Assembly: GCF_000802235.1 (NCBI RefSeq)
Contig: NZ_JTDL01000153.1
Location: 1-64,000, forward strand
Length of the DNA stretch: 64,000 nucleotides
Direction: 5' to 3'
DNA from: Sinomonas humi
GTDB lineage: Bacteria; Actinomycetota; Actinomycetes; Actinomycetales; Micrococcaceae
Part shown: in pieces, positions 25,195 through 34,214 of the stretch
Numbering within the stretch: the first letter of the stretch is position 1
Layout: every line of letters begins with the position of its first letter
Made by a program: the position numbers and the translations under genes
The notes under the pieces: generated by a model
What the model was told of the DNA's origin: nothing
The model's database searches: none
What the model saw: the letters and a program-made list of their open reading frames with translations, nothing else

Positions 25195-26367
25195 TTGGCC
25201 CTCGACCCGTCCGCTGTGCTTCCCGACGAGCTTCTCGAGCGCATCCGGTCCCGCGCTCCCGGCTACGACGAGCGGAATGAGTTCTTCCGTGAAGACTTCG
25301 AGGAGCTCACCGCGGCTGGATACCTCAAGGCGTTCGTCGCCAAGGACGACGGCGGGCTGGGAGCCAGCCTTGCCGACGTCGTCCGCCTCCAGCGGCGCCT
25401 CGCGGCCGCGGCTCCGGCTACAGCGCTCGGCGTCAACATGCATCTCGTCTGGACGGGCGTTGCCCGCGTCTTCCAAGCCCGCGGGGACTCCTCGCTTGAC
25501 TTCGTCCTCGAAGAGGCTGCGGCCGGGGAAGTCTTCGCATTCGGCATCTCCGAGGCCGGGAATGACTCTGTGCTCTTCGACTCCACCACAACCGCCACTC
25601 CGCTCCCGGACGGTGCCTACTCCTTCACTGGGGTGAAGGTGTTCACGAGCCTCTCGCCGGTGTGGACCCGGATGGGAACGTTCGGCAAGGACGGGACGGG
25701 GCCAGAACCTCGGCTCGTCTACGGCTTCATTCGGCGGGATCAGCCTGGGTGGCGGCATCTTGACGACTGGGACACGCTGGGCATGCGGGCAAGCCAGTCG
25801 TGCACCACGATCCTCGAGGGCGCAGTGGCCCCGGCGGACAGGATCGCCCGTACCCTTCCCGTGGGTCCCAATCCGGACCTGCTCATCTTCGGGATCTTCG
25901 CCGTCTTCGAGACGTTGCTCGCTGCCGTCTACACAGGAATCGGGGAGCGCGCTCTGGAGTTGGCCGTCGCGGCCGCCCACCGTAGAAAATCCCTCAGAAA
26001 CGGCGGAAGGCCGTACTCACAGGATCCTGACGTCCGCTGGCAGCTCGCCGACGCGGCGATTGCGGTCGACGGCGTTCTGCCGCAGCTCGAGCGCATCGCC
26101 GAGGACGTCGATGGGATCGCCGAGCGGGGGAGCGCCTGGTTTCCTGCACTCAGCGGACTCAAGCATCGGGCGACGGAGACCGCTCGTCAGGTGGTCGAGG
26201 CCGCGATGCGGGTGGGAGGCGGAGGCGGCTACTTTCGGTCAAGCGAGCTGCAGCGCCTCTACAGGGACGTGCTTGCCGGGCTCTACCACCCCTCGGATCC
26301 CGAATCTGCGCACGCAACTGTTGCGACCGCCCTCCTCGGTCCCATCGAGGATCCGGCAGGAAGCTAG
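25195..26367 (+). CDS. Acyl-CoA dehydrogenase family protein
   Basis: 390-residue flavoprotein with the acyl-CoA dehydrogenase fold: a helical N-terminal domain, a middle beta domain (GEVFAFGISEAGNDS, then YSFTGVKVFTSLSPVWTRMG) and a C-terminal helical bundle ending in VEAAMRVGGGGGYFRSSELQRLYRDVLAG. This tail resembles DszC/hydroxylase-like and alkylation-response members, and the usual catalytic Glu region is not obvious. The TTG at 25195 is preferred because AGGAGGAGGAC lies directly before it; a GTG at 25168 would translate that ribosome site as EEED. It begins soon after the M20 peptidase gene and overlaps the stop of the convergent DUF5703 gene by 4 nt. Confidence 0.88.
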   Translation: MALDPSAVLPDELLERIRSRAPGYDERNEFFREDFEELTAAGYLKAFVAKDDGGLGASLADVVRLQRRLAAAAPATALGVNMHLVWTGVARVFQARGDSSLDFVLEEAAAGEVFAFGISEAGNDSVLFDSTTTATPLPDGAYSFTGVKVFTSLSPVWTRMGTFGKDGTGPEPRLVYGFIRRDQPGWRHLDDWDTLGMRASQSCTTILEGAVAPADRIARTLPVGPNPDLLIFGIFAVFETLLAAVYTGIGERALELAVAAAHRRKSLRNGGRPYSQDPDVRWQLADAAIAVDGVLPQLERIAEDVDGIAERGSAWFPALSGLKHRATETARQVVEAAMRVGGGGGYFRSSELQRLYRDVLAGLYHPSDPESAHATVATALLGPIEDPAGS

Positions 26368-26591
26368 GCCGTCCTTTCGACGACCATCACCTTGCGGCGC
26401 AGCCAATAGCGCCGCACCCCGCCCATGTAGAGCCTGCTCCGCTCGAGTTCCCATTTGCCGTATTCGGAGTGTTCGCGAACGCGCTGCCGTGCGGCCGCGA
26501 TCGATTCTCCGGGGTTGACCGATAGGACGAGGTACTCGTACTTCCCTTGCGCGGCGCTGCGGGCCGGGCTCGAGCTGAGGATCTCCTTCAT
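26364..26591 (-). CDS. DUF5703 family protein
   Basis: 75-residue protein typical of actinobacteria. The conserved core is KYEYLVLSVNPGESIAAARQRVREHSEYGKWELERSRLYMGGVRRYWLRRKVMVVERT. The beta-hairpin ending in basic and aromatic residues suggests a small soluble domain. Function is unknown. The gene is convergent with the acyl-CoA dehydrogenase gene and shares 4 nt with it at the stop codons. Confidence 0.88.
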   Translation of the reverse strand: MKEILSSSPARSAAQGKYEYLVLSVNPGESIAAARQRVREHSEYGKWELERSRLYMGGVRRYWLRRKVMVVERTA

Positions 26592-26682
26592 GGCCCTCGC
26601 TTTCTGACGTGCCGTTCCAAGACCTAGACCGGGCGCAACGCCCGTCTAGGCAGGTCCCCCGCATTCAGATTACCGTGGGGCC

Positions 26683-26898
26683 ATGAGCATCGACCCACGC
26701 GTGGCCCTCGGTTCGCTGACGGCGGCACTCGAGGAGCACCTCGTGGCCGCGGCCTCCCGGCGTGGTGACGACGATCCGGCCGTCGAGGCTGCCTATTTCG
26801 CCATTGCCGATGCGTTCGAGGCCTACGCGGACGCGCTCTACGACGCCTACGGCGAGGACTTGCCGATGGACCTCCTCGACGACGGCGACGACGGCTAG
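26683..26898 (+). CDS. Small acidic hypothetical protein
   Basis: 71-residue, strongly acidic, helical protein ([17 protein letters not shown]...[32 protein letters not shown]). I recognise no domain, but similar short proteins lie upstream of mshC in related genomes. The ATG has TACCGT 6 nt upstream and only GGGG nearby, so a leaderless transcript is possible. It is 52 nt before mshC. Confidence 0.7.
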   Translation: MSIDPRVALGSLTAALEEHLVAAASRRGDDDPAVEAAYFAIADAFEAYADALYDAYGEDLPMDLLDDGDDG

Positions 26899-26937
26899 GA
26901 GCCTGTGTACCTGTGCAGAGCGCATCGCGCGGGGCAC

Positions 26938-26943
26938 TAGGCT
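26938..26943 (+). promoter_or_regulatory. -10 element TAGGCT before mshC
   Basis: TAGGCT lies 7 nt before the mshC GTG at 26951, consistent with a leaderless transcript. Confidence 0.6.
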
Positions 26944-26950
26944 TGAGGGC

Positions 26951-28225
26951 GTGAAGACTTGGCGTCAGGTTCCGGTTCCCTCCCTTCCCGGCCAGAGCGG
27001 GGCGATTCGGCTCTGGGACTCTGCGCGGAACGAGATGGCCGAGATCCCTGTGGATGCCGAGCAATCGATGTACGTGTGCGGCATCACCCCGTACGACGCC
27101 ACTCATCTGGGCCATGCCGCCACCTACGTTGCCTTCGACCTCCTCAACCGCGTGTGGCGCGACGCCGGAAGCGCGGTTGCCTATGTGCAGAACACGACCG
27201 ACGTCGATGACCCGCTGCTCGAACGCGCTGACGCAACGGGCGTGGACTGGCGCACGCTTGCCAAGGAACAGATCGCCCTCTTCCAGCGCGACATGGAGGC
27301 CCTGAACGTCCTCCCGCCTGATCATTACATCGGGGCCGTCGAGTCAATTCCCTGGATCGTTCCCGAGATCGAGCGTCTCCTCGAAGAGGGATTGGCCTAC
27401 CAGCTCGCGGGCGCGGAGGGCGAGCCGGACGGCGACGTCTATTACGACGTCACCGAGGCGACGCGCCGTGCCGACACGCCCGAGGCTTGGCGCCTCGGGC
27501 AAGTCTCGCATCTCACAGTCGCCCAGATGATTGAGGTGTTCGGCGAGCGGGGCGGGGATCCTGAGCGCCCCGGCAAGCACAGCCCGTTGGATCCGATCCT
27601 GTGGCGCGAGGCCCGTCTTGGGGAGCCGCGGTGGGACGGAGGCACTCTCGGACGAGGGCGCCCCGGGTGGCACATCGAGTGCACCGTCATCGCCCAGCGC
27701 TTCCTTCCTGCGCCCTTCACCGTTCAGGGAGGGGGTTCCGATCTCCAGTTCCCGCATCACGAAATGGGTGCAGGCCACGCGTGGTCCCTCCACCGGGTGC
27801 CGCTCGCGCGCCACTTCGCCCATACGGGGATGGTGGGCCTCGATGGGCAGAAGATGAGCAAGTCACTCGGCAACCTCGTGCTCGTCTCGAAGCTCAGGGC
27901 TGCTGGGGAGGCGCCAGAGGCCATCCGGTTGGCCATTCTCGCAAACCACTACCGCTCCGACTGGGAGTGGACCGCCGAGGTCTTCGAGATTGCGAAGGCG
28001 CGGCTGAACCGCTGGCGCGAGGCGATTCCCCGCGCGGGGCGCGGGTCAGCTGATCTTCTCATCGCCGAGATCCGTGGCGCCCTCGCGGACGATCTCGACG
28101 CTCCTCGCGCCCTCGCAGCGGTCGACAAGTGGGCAGACGACGCCCTCGCGGGCACCGAAGGGGAAGCGTCCGACGGCGCGCTCGTCGCCGCCGCTGTCGA
28201 CGCGCTGCTCGGCGTGCGACTCTGA
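26951..28225 (+). CDS. mshC: L-cysteine:1D-myo-inositol 2-amino-2-deoxy-alpha-D-glucopyranoside ligase
   Basis: 424-residue mycothiol-synthesis enzyme related to cysteinyl-tRNA synthetase. With ATP it joins cysteine to GlcN-Ins. Class I synthetase signatures are THLGH (HIGH motif, about residues 52-56) and KMSKS. The zinc ligand Cys in YVCGITPYD and the CIHCE-like GWHIECTVI and [14 protein letters not shown] motifs are those of MshC. GlnRS-type extension domains are absent, as expected. The GTG start has TAGGCT 7 nt upstream. The divergent neighbour across 61 nt is the PAC2 gene, a common actinobacterial pairing. Confidence 0.96.
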   Translation: MKTWRQVPVPSLPGQSGAIRLWDSARNEMAEIPVDAEQSMYVCGITPYDATHLGHAATYVAFDLLNRVWRDAGSAVAYVQNTTDVDDPLLERADATGVDWRTLAKEQIALFQRDMEALNVLPPDHYIGAVESIPWIVPEIERLLEEGLAYQLAGAEGEPDGDVYYDVTEATRRADTPEAWRLGQVSHLTVAQMIEVFGERGGDPERPGKHSPLDPILWREARLGEPRWDGGTLGRGRPGWHIECTVIAQRFLPAPFTVQGGGSDLQFPHHEMGAGHAWSLHRVPLARHFAHTGMVGLDGQKMSKSLGNLVLVSKLRAAGEAPEAIRLAILANHYRSDWEWTAEVFEIAKARLNRWREAIPRAGRGSADLLIAEIRGALADDLDAPRALAAVDKWADDALAGTEGEASDGALVAAAVDALLGVRL

Positions 28226-28250
28226 CAATTCAAACCCTCGCGGCCTGCCC

Positions 28251-28298
28251 CTGACGCCTCAGCTGGTCGCGGGTGCCGCTGACGCCTCAGTTGGTCGC
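28251..28298. repeat. Tandem direct repeat at the end of the PAC2 gene
   Basis: CTGACGCCTCAGCTGGTCGC at 28251-28270 recurs with one change at 28279-28298, a 28-nt period. The second copy contains the last codons and stop of the PAC2 gene, so the unit looks like a duplication of that gene end. Confidence 0.8.
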
Positions 28299-29186
28299 CC
28301 CGCCGTCCTTGCCCCTCCGCTTGAGGTAGCGCTCGAACTCGCGAGCAATCGATTCCCCTGTCGCCTCAGGCAGGTCGGCAGTGTCCTTCGCCTCTTCGAG
28401 CTGTTGGATGTAGGCGGCGATTTCAGGGTCCTCGGTGGCGAGCTCGTTGACTCCGCGCTCCCAGGCCTCTGCGTCCTCGGCAAGCTCGTTGGTCTCGAGC
28501 GGCACCTGGATGAGCTCCTCGATGCGGTGCATCAGGGCAAGCTGAGCCTTAGGCGAAGGGGCCTGGGCGACATAGTGCGGCACGGCAGCCCAGAGCGAAA
28601 CCGTCGGAATCCCGTGGTGGTCCGCCGCATCCGCGAACACCCCTACGATGCCCGTCGGCCCTTCGTACTGGGACGCTTCGAGATTGAGCCGCTCCCGGAG
28701 GTCGCCGGCCTCGCTCGTGGCGGTGACCGGAATGGGACGGCTGTGCGGGACATCCGCGAGGAGCGCGCCCACGACAATCAGGTAGTCGACGTCGAGATCC
28801 TCGACGTACTCCATCAGGTCCTCCGTGAACCCCCGCCAACGGTAGGAAGGCTCCGTGCCCTGCACGAACACGAGGTTGATGGGGTAGCCCTCGAGGCGCG
28901 CTGTGGACACGCGGGTTGAAGGCCAGCGGATGCGGCGGCGGCCGGAACCAGAGCGACGAACCGTCGGCCTCGTGAACTGGAAGTCGTAGTAGTCATCGGC
29001 GTCGATGGCACCGACCTTCTGAGCACCGAACTGGCGCTTGATGGCCCTGATGGCCTCACTCGCTGCCTCGCCGGCGTCGTTCCAACCCTCGAAGGCCGCG
29101 AGCATGACCGTAACCCGTTCGCCCTCTTCAGGCGTCGGAAAGAGGCCAGGATGGGGGGCCGGAGCGTCGGCGTCGAACTCATTCAT
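28287..29186 (-). CDS. PAC2 family protein
   Basis: 299-residue protein of the PAC2 (proteasome assembly chaperone 2) family. The conserved opening VMLAAFEGWNDAGEAASEAIRAI and middle block EDLDVDYLIVVGALLADVPHSRPIPVTATSE are present, with a C-terminal helical extension rich in Glu. Archaeal and eukaryotic relatives help assemble 20S proteasomes; the bacterial role is not proven, and relatives occur in actinobacteria without proteasomes. Here it lies 3.3 kb from the proteasome operon. The ATG has TAGTCT 6 nt upstream (minus strand, 29193-29198) and no ribosome site. Confidence 0.92.
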   Translation of the reverse strand: MNEFDADAPAPHPGLFPTPEEGERVTVMLAAFEGWNDAGEAASEAIRAIKRQFGAQKVGAIDADDYYDFQFTRPTVRRSGSGRRRIRWPSTRVSTARLEGYPINLVFVQGTEPSYRWRGFTEDLMEYVEDLDVDYLIVVGALLADVPHSRPIPVTATSEAGDLRERLNLEASQYEGPTGIVGVFADAADHHGIPTVSLWAAVPHYVAQAPSPKAQLALMHRIEELIQVPLETNELAEDAEAWERGVNELATEDPEIAAYIQQLEEAKDTADLPEATGESIAREFERYLKRRGKDGGATN

Positions 29187-29192
29187 CGCTCC

Positions 29193-29198
29193 AGACTA
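29193..29198 (-). promoter_or_regulatory. -10 element TAGTCT before the PAC2 gene
   Basis: TAGTCT on the minus strand, 6 nt before the ATG at 29186; leaderless geometry. Confidence 0.55.
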
Positions 29199-29279
29199 TG
29201 ACCAAGCGGGCCGCTTCGCAGGGCCTGTCCAGCAGTCGCCCGCAAGTTTCGCGCACGGAGGACAGGCTGAGGGTCCACG

Positions 29280-29285
29280 TAGACT
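29280..29285 (+). promoter_or_regulatory. -10 element TAGACT before the HAD hydrolase gene
   Basis: TAGACT ends 7 nt before the ATG at 29293, and no ribosome site is present; leaderless geometry. Confidence 0.6.
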
Positions 29286-29292
29286 GGTCCAT

Positions 29293-30042
29293 ATGCGCCT
29301 TCCCGCCCAAACCGACGCCGTGCCCGACGCCGATTCCGACACAGCACCCCTGCGTGCCGTCCTGTGGGACATGGACGGAACGCTCGTGGACACCGAGCCG
29401 TATTGGATCGTCGCCGAGGGGGAACTGGTCGCAGCTCACGGCGGGACTTGGAGCCATGAGCAGGCCATGCGGCTCGTCGGGCAGGCCCTCCCCACATCCG
29501 CAGGAATCCTCCAGGACGCGGGAGTGGCCCTGGACAAGCGCGAGATCATAGATCGGCTCACGGAACGCGTGATCGAACAGCTCGGCGAGGCCGTCCCGTG
29601 GCGGCCGGGTGCGCAGGAGCTACTCGCGTCGCTGTCCGAGGAGGGCGTCGCCTGCGGCCTCGTCACAATGTCCGAGCGACCGATGGTGGAGAAGATCCTC
29701 GATCAGCTGCCTACGGGGGCGTTCAGGGCAGTTGTCACGGGCGACGCCGTGACGCACGGCAAGCCGCACCCGGAGCCCTACCTCAAGGGTCTCGCGCGCC
29801 TCACGCACGAAATCGACGGGTTGACCCCGAGTGAGTGCGTCGCGATCGAGGATTCCACTCCCGGCGCGTCGTCGGCTGAGGCTGCCGGCCTCACGACGAT
29901 CGTCGTCCCCAGCGCCGTTGCTGTCCCGCCCGAACTAGGCGCCGCGCAATGGGAAACGCTCGCGGGGCGTACCCCCGCCGATCTGGCCCGCGTCCTCCTC
30001 GCACGGAATTCGGCGGACTTCGTCGGTCAGGCGCGCGCATGA
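29293..30042 (+). CDS. HAD-superfamily phosphatase
   Basis: 249-residue hydrolase of subfamily IA with the beta-phosphoglucomutase-like cap. Motif I is LWDMDGTLVDTEPYW (nucleophile Asp and the acid/base Asp two later), motif II TMSE, motif III the Lys in HGKPHPEPYL and motif IV IEDSTPGASSAEAAGL. Substrate unknown, probably a sugar phosphate. Its stop overlaps the start of the site-2 protease gene by ATGA, so the pair is translationally coupled. Confidence 0.92.
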   Translation: MRLPAQTDAVPDADSDTAPLRAVLWDMDGTLVDTEPYWIVAEGELVAAHGGTWSHEQAMRLVGQALPTSAGILQDAGVALDKREIIDRLTERVIEQLGEAVPWRPGAQELLASLSEEGVACGLVTMSERPMVEKILDQLPTGAFRAVVTGDAVTHGKPHPEPYLKGLARLTHEIDGLTPSECVAIEDSTPGASSAEAAGLTTIVVPSAVAVPPELGAAQWETLAGRTPADLARVLLARNSADFVGQARA

Positions 30043-31217
30043 CCTCCGGCGACCCACACCCCCAGCACGACGGGGGCGCGCACAGTCATGCGTCTGAAAG
30101 CCGGGCGCGCGACGGCATAAAGCTTGGTCGCATCGCGGGTGTTCCCGTCTACCTTGCTTATTCCTGGTTCCTCATCGCCGGCTTCACGGTTGTGGTGTAC
30201 GGGCCCACGCTTGCGCTCCGCGAACCGCAGCTCGGCAACGGCGCCTACCTCGTGGCCTTCGCGTACGCCGTTCTCTTGCTGCTGTCCGTACTTGTACATG
30301 AACTGGCTCATGCACTCAGCGCGCGGTCCTTCGGGTGGCCGAGCCAGAAGATCGTCCTCAATCTATGGGGCGGCCACACTCAGTTCGAGGCCTTCACCGC
30401 TTCACCCCTGCGCTCCGTCGTCGTCGCTTTCGCGGGCCCGATTGCAAATCTGGTCCTTGCAGGCGCCGCGTGGCTCCTCGTGACCTCGGTAGAACTGACG
30501 GACGTGCCGAACATCCTGGCGAACATCTTCATGTGGGCCAACTTCCTCATCGGGCTCTTCAATGTGCTTCCCGGTCTGCCTCTCGACGGCGGCCGACTGG
30601 TCGAGAGCGTCGTCTGGAAGGTAACGGGTTCGCAGGAGAAGGGCACGATCGCCGCGGGCTGGGCAGGTCGCGTCGTGGTGGCAGGCATCGTCTTCTTCGG
30701 CCTCGTCCTCCCATGGCTCCAAGGCGAGGCGCCCGATATCTCGTTCACTCTCGTCATGCTCCTTGTGGCCGTATTCCTCTGGCAGGGCGCGTCGGCGTCG
30801 ATCCGGAACGCCGGTTTCCGGAGCCGCCTTCCTAGCATCGTGGCTGGCCGGCTTGCAGTTCCCGCCGTGGGAGTGCCCAACTTCGCCTCTGTCGATCAGG
30901 CTGTGCAGGCGGGCGCAGGCCAGGGGGTCGTCGTCGTCCTCTGCGCGCCGGACGGCAAGCCGCAGGGCGTCGTCGATCCCGCAGCCATTGCCCGCGTACC
31001 TGACGAGGCCCGGGGGAGCACCCCCGTGACCGCCGTTGGATACGCGCTCGCGCCGGGCGCCTATGTGCCTGAGAGCGCATCCGGCCAGGAGCTTGTCCAG
31101 TACCTCGCCCAGCTTCAGGGCACCGAGTATGCCGTCATCGACGCGGCAGGCCTGGTCGTCGGTCTGCTCAGCCAGCGCGCCGTGGTGTCAGCTATCTCCG
31201 GCCGCCCGGCCCGCTAG
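30039..31217 (+). CDS. Site-2 protease family (M50) intramembrane metallopeptidase
   Basis: 392-residue membrane protease. The zinc motif HELAH is at residues 87-91 within a hydrophobic helix, and the third ligand lies in NVLPGLPLDGGR. About six membrane segments precede a soluble C-terminal region (about 275-390) that looks like a CBS-domain pair (PAVGVPNFASVDQAVQAG...GVVDPAAIARV...YAVIDAAGLVVGLLSQRAVVSAI). This is the Rip3-like architecture of mycobacteria, whose substrates may be anti-sigma factors. It is co-transcribed with the HAD gene. Confidence 0.92.
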   Translation: MTSGDPHPQHDGGAHSHASESRARDGIKLGRIAGVPVYLAYSWFLIAGFTVVVYGPTLALREPQLGNGAYLVAFAYAVLLLLSVLVHELAHALSARSFGWPSQKIVLNLWGGHTQFEAFTASPLRSVVVAFAGPIANLVLAGAAWLLVTSVELTDVPNILANIFMWANFLIGLFNVLPGLPLDGGRLVESVVWKVTGSQEKGTIAAGWAGRVVVAGIVFFGLVLPWLQGEAPDISFTLVMLLVAVFLWQGASASIRNAGFRSRLPSIVAGRLAVPAVGVPNFASVDQAVQAGAGQGVVVVLCAPDGKPQGVVDPAAIARVPDEARGSTPVTAVGYALAPGAYVPESASGQELVQYLAQLQGTEYAVIDAAGLVVGLLSQRAVVSAISGRPAR

Positions 31218-31256
31218 CAGACCCCGCTCATCCCACCACATTCGAAGAAGGGACCC

Positions 31257-32273
31257 ATGACCGAGAGCAGCACCCCGATCTCCCCCGAGCTCGTGCCCGA
31301 GCCCACCGGAGCCGCCAACCGACGGGGCCCGTTCCGGGTAGGGGAGCGCGTCCAGCTCACCGACGAGCGCGGGCGGATGAACACGATCACGCTCGAGGCC
31401 GGCGGGGCGTTCCACACGCACAAGGGGTTCCTCAACCACGACGTGATCATCGGGGAACCCGACGGCTCTGTCGTGACTAACACGGCGGGACATCAGTACC
31501 AGGCCCTCCGCCCGCTCCTCTCGGACTTCGTGCTGTCGATGCCGCGCGGCGCCGCGGTGGTGTACCCGAAGGACGCAGGCCAGATCATCACGATGGCGGA
31601 TATCTTCCCGGGGGCCCGCGTGGTCGAAGCCGGAGTCGGTTCCGGGGCCCTCTCGATCTCCCTTCTCCGCGCCGTGGGCGACTCCGGCTACCTCCACTCG
31701 TTCGAGCGTCGCCAGGAATTCGCAGACATCGCGCGTGGGAACGTCGAGACCATCTTCGGCGGCCCGCACCCCGCGTGGCGGATTTCCCTGGGCGACTTCC
31801 AGGACGAGGTTGTGCAGGCGGAGGAGCCGGGATCGGTCGACCGTGTGGTGCTCGACATGCTAGCGCCGTGGGAGTGCCTCGATGCCGTCGCCACCGTTCT
31901 CGCCCCGGGCGGTGTCTGGATCAATTACGTGGCGACCGCGACCCAGCTCTCGCGTACTGCTGAGGCCATCCGCGCCGACGGGCGCTTCACCGAACCCGAC
32001 GCGTGGGAGTCAATGGTTCGGGGTTGGCACCTCGAGGGACTCGCTGTGCGCCCGGAACACCGGATGGTGGGCCACACAGGTTTCTTGCTGGTGACTCGTC
32101 GGCTCGCAGGCGGCGTGGCCCCTCTGGTCCGCAGGAAGCGTGCCAAGGGTGAGTTCGCGCAGGAGGACCTCAATGCGTGGACGCCCGAGTCCGTGGGGGA
32201 GCGACCCGTGTCGGATCGCAAGCTCCGCCGCGCCGCCCGTGACGCCCGGGCAGGGAGGACCGAGGAGTCCTGA
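31257..32273 (+). CDS. trmI: tRNA (adenine-58-N1)-methyltransferase
   Basis: 338-residue SAM-dependent methyltransferase that makes m1A58 in the tRNA T loop. The N-terminal domain (FRVGERVQLTDERGRMNTITLEAGGAFHTHKGFLNHDVIIGEP) and the SAM-binding motif VVEAGVGSGALSISLLRAVG are characteristic, followed by VVLDMLAPWECLDAV. The ATG has GAAGGG upstream. The tail is basic (RRKRAKGEF...RKLRRAARDARAGR). It sits immediately before the proteasome ATPase gene, a conserved actinobacterial arrangement. Confidence 0.95.
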   Translation: MTESSTPISPELVPEPTGAANRRGPFRVGERVQLTDERGRMNTITLEAGGAFHTHKGFLNHDVIIGEPDGSVVTNTAGHQYQALRPLLSDFVLSMPRGAAVVYPKDAGQIITMADIFPGARVVEAGVGSGALSISLLRAVGDSGYLHSFERRQEFADIARGNVETIFGGPHPAWRISLGDFQDEVVQAEEPGSVDRVVLDMLAPWECLDAVATVLAPGGVWINYVATATQLSRTAEAIRADGRFTEPDAWESMVRGWHLEGLAVRPEHRMVGHTGFLLVTRRLAGGVAPLVRRKRAKGEFAQEDLNAWTPESVGERPVSDRKLRRAARDARAGRTEES

Positions 32274-32368
32274 CTGCTTCCTCCGGGTGAATTAATCTCC
32301 GCGGAACCTTTCCCCAACGCCGAACATTGCGTGAATGTAACGCTTAGCTTCTCTGGTGCTCAAAGCGG

Positions 32369-32396
32369 TTTGCACAGGGCTAAGGAGGGCTAGTGT
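32369..32396 (+). promoter_or_regulatory. Probable promoter of the pupylation operon
   Basis: TTTGCA at 32369-32374 and TAGTGT at 32391-32396 are separated by 16 nt, in the 166-nt gap before arc. Transcription would start near 32403, leaving a leader with GGGAGGG before the ATG. Confidence 0.45.
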
Positions 32397-32439
32397 CGAA
32401 GTATCGGAATGTTCCGAGGCACGGGAGGGTGTGAGAGTG

Positions 32440-34191
32440 ATGGAAGAGCGTGACGGCACCGGAACGGGTCGTGAGGACGCCACCGCACGAGCACACGCTG
32501 AGCAGTTGGGCGTCCTCGAGCGTCAGGTGAATGTCCTCCGGGACAAGCTCCGGACGGTGGACCGGCAGCTCTCGGCGGCCACGTCGAACAACACTCGCAT
32601 GGCAGAAATGCTCCAGACGGCCAAAGGCGAGATCGTCCGCCTGAAGTCCGCGCTCGAGCACGAGGGCCAGCCGCCCTACAGCTATGGGACGATCGTTCAG
32701 CTCAACCGCCGCCGCCCGGCCGGCGGATCGGCCGCTGCGGTCACTGACGAGAGCGCGGACGTCGTGACTGCTGGCCGCAAGATTCGCGTGGGCCTGAGCC
32801 CCCTCGTGTCCATTTCGGAACTGAGCGTGGGGCAGGAAGTCCTCCTCAACGAGGCGTTCGAAGTAGTCGCAGGGCTCGGCTACGAGCGCTCGGGTGAACT
32901 CGTCACGATCAAGGAGCTTCTCGGCGCCGACCGCGTCCTCGTCATCGGACGAGGCGATGAAGAGCGCGTCCTGCGCCTTTCAGGTCCGCTCCAGCTCGAA
33001 CAGCTTCGCGTCGGGGACGCCGTCTCCGTAGACAACCGCACCCAAACCGCTCTCGAGAAAGTGCCCCGCTCTGAGGTCGAGAACCTCGTGCTCGAGGAAG
33101 TTCCAGACATCAGCTACGCCGACATCGGTGGGCTTGCGTCCCAGATCGAGCAGATCCGGGACGCCGTCGAACTCCCGTTCCTGCATCCGGGCCTCTACCG
33201 CGAGCACGGACTCAAGGCGCCCAAGGGCATCCTGCTCTACGGCCCTCCAGGCTGTGGCAAGACCCTCATCGCGAAGGCCGTGGCGAACTCGCTCGCGGCG
33301 CGGGCGATGGAACGCGCGGGGACCCAGGACGTCAAGAGCTATTTCCTCAACATCAAGGGCCCCGAGCTCCTCGACAAGTACGTCGGCGAGACCGAGCGGC
33401 ACATCCGCCTCATCTTCTCGAGGGCGCGGGAGAAGGCCTCGGATGGAAGCCCGGTGGTGGTGTTCTTCGACGAGATGGACTCGCTGTTCCGGACGCGCGG
33501 AACGGGTGTCTCCTCGGACGTCGAGACGACGATCGTCCCTCAGCTCCTGAGCGAGATCGATGGTGTCGAGCGACTCGACAACGTGATCGTGATCGGCGCG
33601 TCCAACCGCGAGGACATGATCGACCCCGCCATTCTGCGCCCCGGACGTCTCGACGTGAAGATCAAGATCCAGCGCCCGGACGCGGAGGCGGCCGCCGACA
33701 TCTTCTCGAAGTACCTCACGAGCGAACTGCCGATCCACCCTGCGGATCTGGCAGAGCACGGAGGCGATCGGGCGGCGACCGTGAACCTGATGATCCAGCG
33801 GACAGTCGAGGCCATGTACTCGACCGACAAGGCGAACGAATACCTCGAGGTCACTTACGCCAACGGCGACACCGAAATCCTGTACTTCAAGGACTTCAAT
33901 TCAGGCGCCGTGATCCAGAACGTGGTGGACCGCGCCAAGAAGTCTGCCATCAAGGATCTGCTGACGACCGGCTCGAAGGGCATCCGGGTGGAACACCTCC
34001 TCAGGGCGGTGGCCGATGAGTTCCGCGAGCACGAGGACATGCCCAACACGACGAATCCAGACGACTGGGCGCGGATCTCGGGCAAGAAGGGCGAGCGGAT
34101 CACTTACATCCGCACGATCATCCAGGGCAAGGGTGGAAGTGAGCCCGGGCGCACGATCGAGACGACGCAGAGCACGGGCCAGTACCTGTGA
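32440..34191 (+). CDS. arc: Proteasome-associated AAA+ ATPase ARC (Mpa)
   Basis: 583-residue unfoldase that forms a hexameric ring, binds Pup through its N-terminal coiled coils and threads pupylated proteins into the 20S core. Residues about 18-75 form the coiled coil, and 85-215 two OB folds. The AAA module has Walker A GPPGCGKT (268-275) and Walker [11 protein letters not shown] (Asp344-Glu345). The protein ends in GQYL, the penultimate-Tyr motif that opens the proteasome gate. The ATG at 32440 is chosen because GGGAGGG lies 10 nt upstream; the frame extends 28 codons further without support. Its stop overlaps a GTG of the dop frame. Confidence 0.97.
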   Translation: MEERDGTGTGREDATARAHAEQLGVLERQVNVLRDKLRTVDRQLSAATSNNTRMAEMLQTAKGEIVRLKSALEHEGQPPYSYGTIVQLNRRRPAGGSAAAVTDESADVVTAGRKIRVGLSPLVSISELSVGQEVLLNEAFEVVAGLGYERSGELVTIKELLGADRVLVIGRGDEERVLRLSGPLQLEQLRVGDAVSVDNRTQTALEKVPRSEVENLVLEEVPDISYADIGGLASQIEQIRDAVELPFLHPGLYREHGLKAPKGILLYGPPGCGKTLIAKAVANSLAARAMERAGTQDVKSYFLNIKGPELLDKYVGETERHIRLIFSRAREKASDGSPVVVFFDEMDSLFRTRGTGVSSDVETTIVPQLLSEIDGVERLDNVIVIGASNREDMIDPAILRPGRLDVKIKIQRPDAEAAADIFSKYLTSELPIHPADLAEHGGDRAATVNLMIQRTVEAMYSTDKANEYLEVTYANGDTEILYFKDFNSGAVIQNVVDRAKKSAIKDLLTTGSKGIRVEHLLRAVADEFREHEDMPNTTNPDDWARISGKKGERITYIRTIIQGKGGSEPGRTIETTQSTGQYL

Positions 34192-34214
34192 CCCCAGCCG
34201 TGAAGGGGAATGAA

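Noticed and set aside
34188-34214. dop start at the GTG overlapping the arc stop
   Set aside because: The overlap is attractive for coupling, but AAGGGGA lies at the right distance from ATG 34215 and the family begins shortly before MGSETEYGI; kept as an alternative only.
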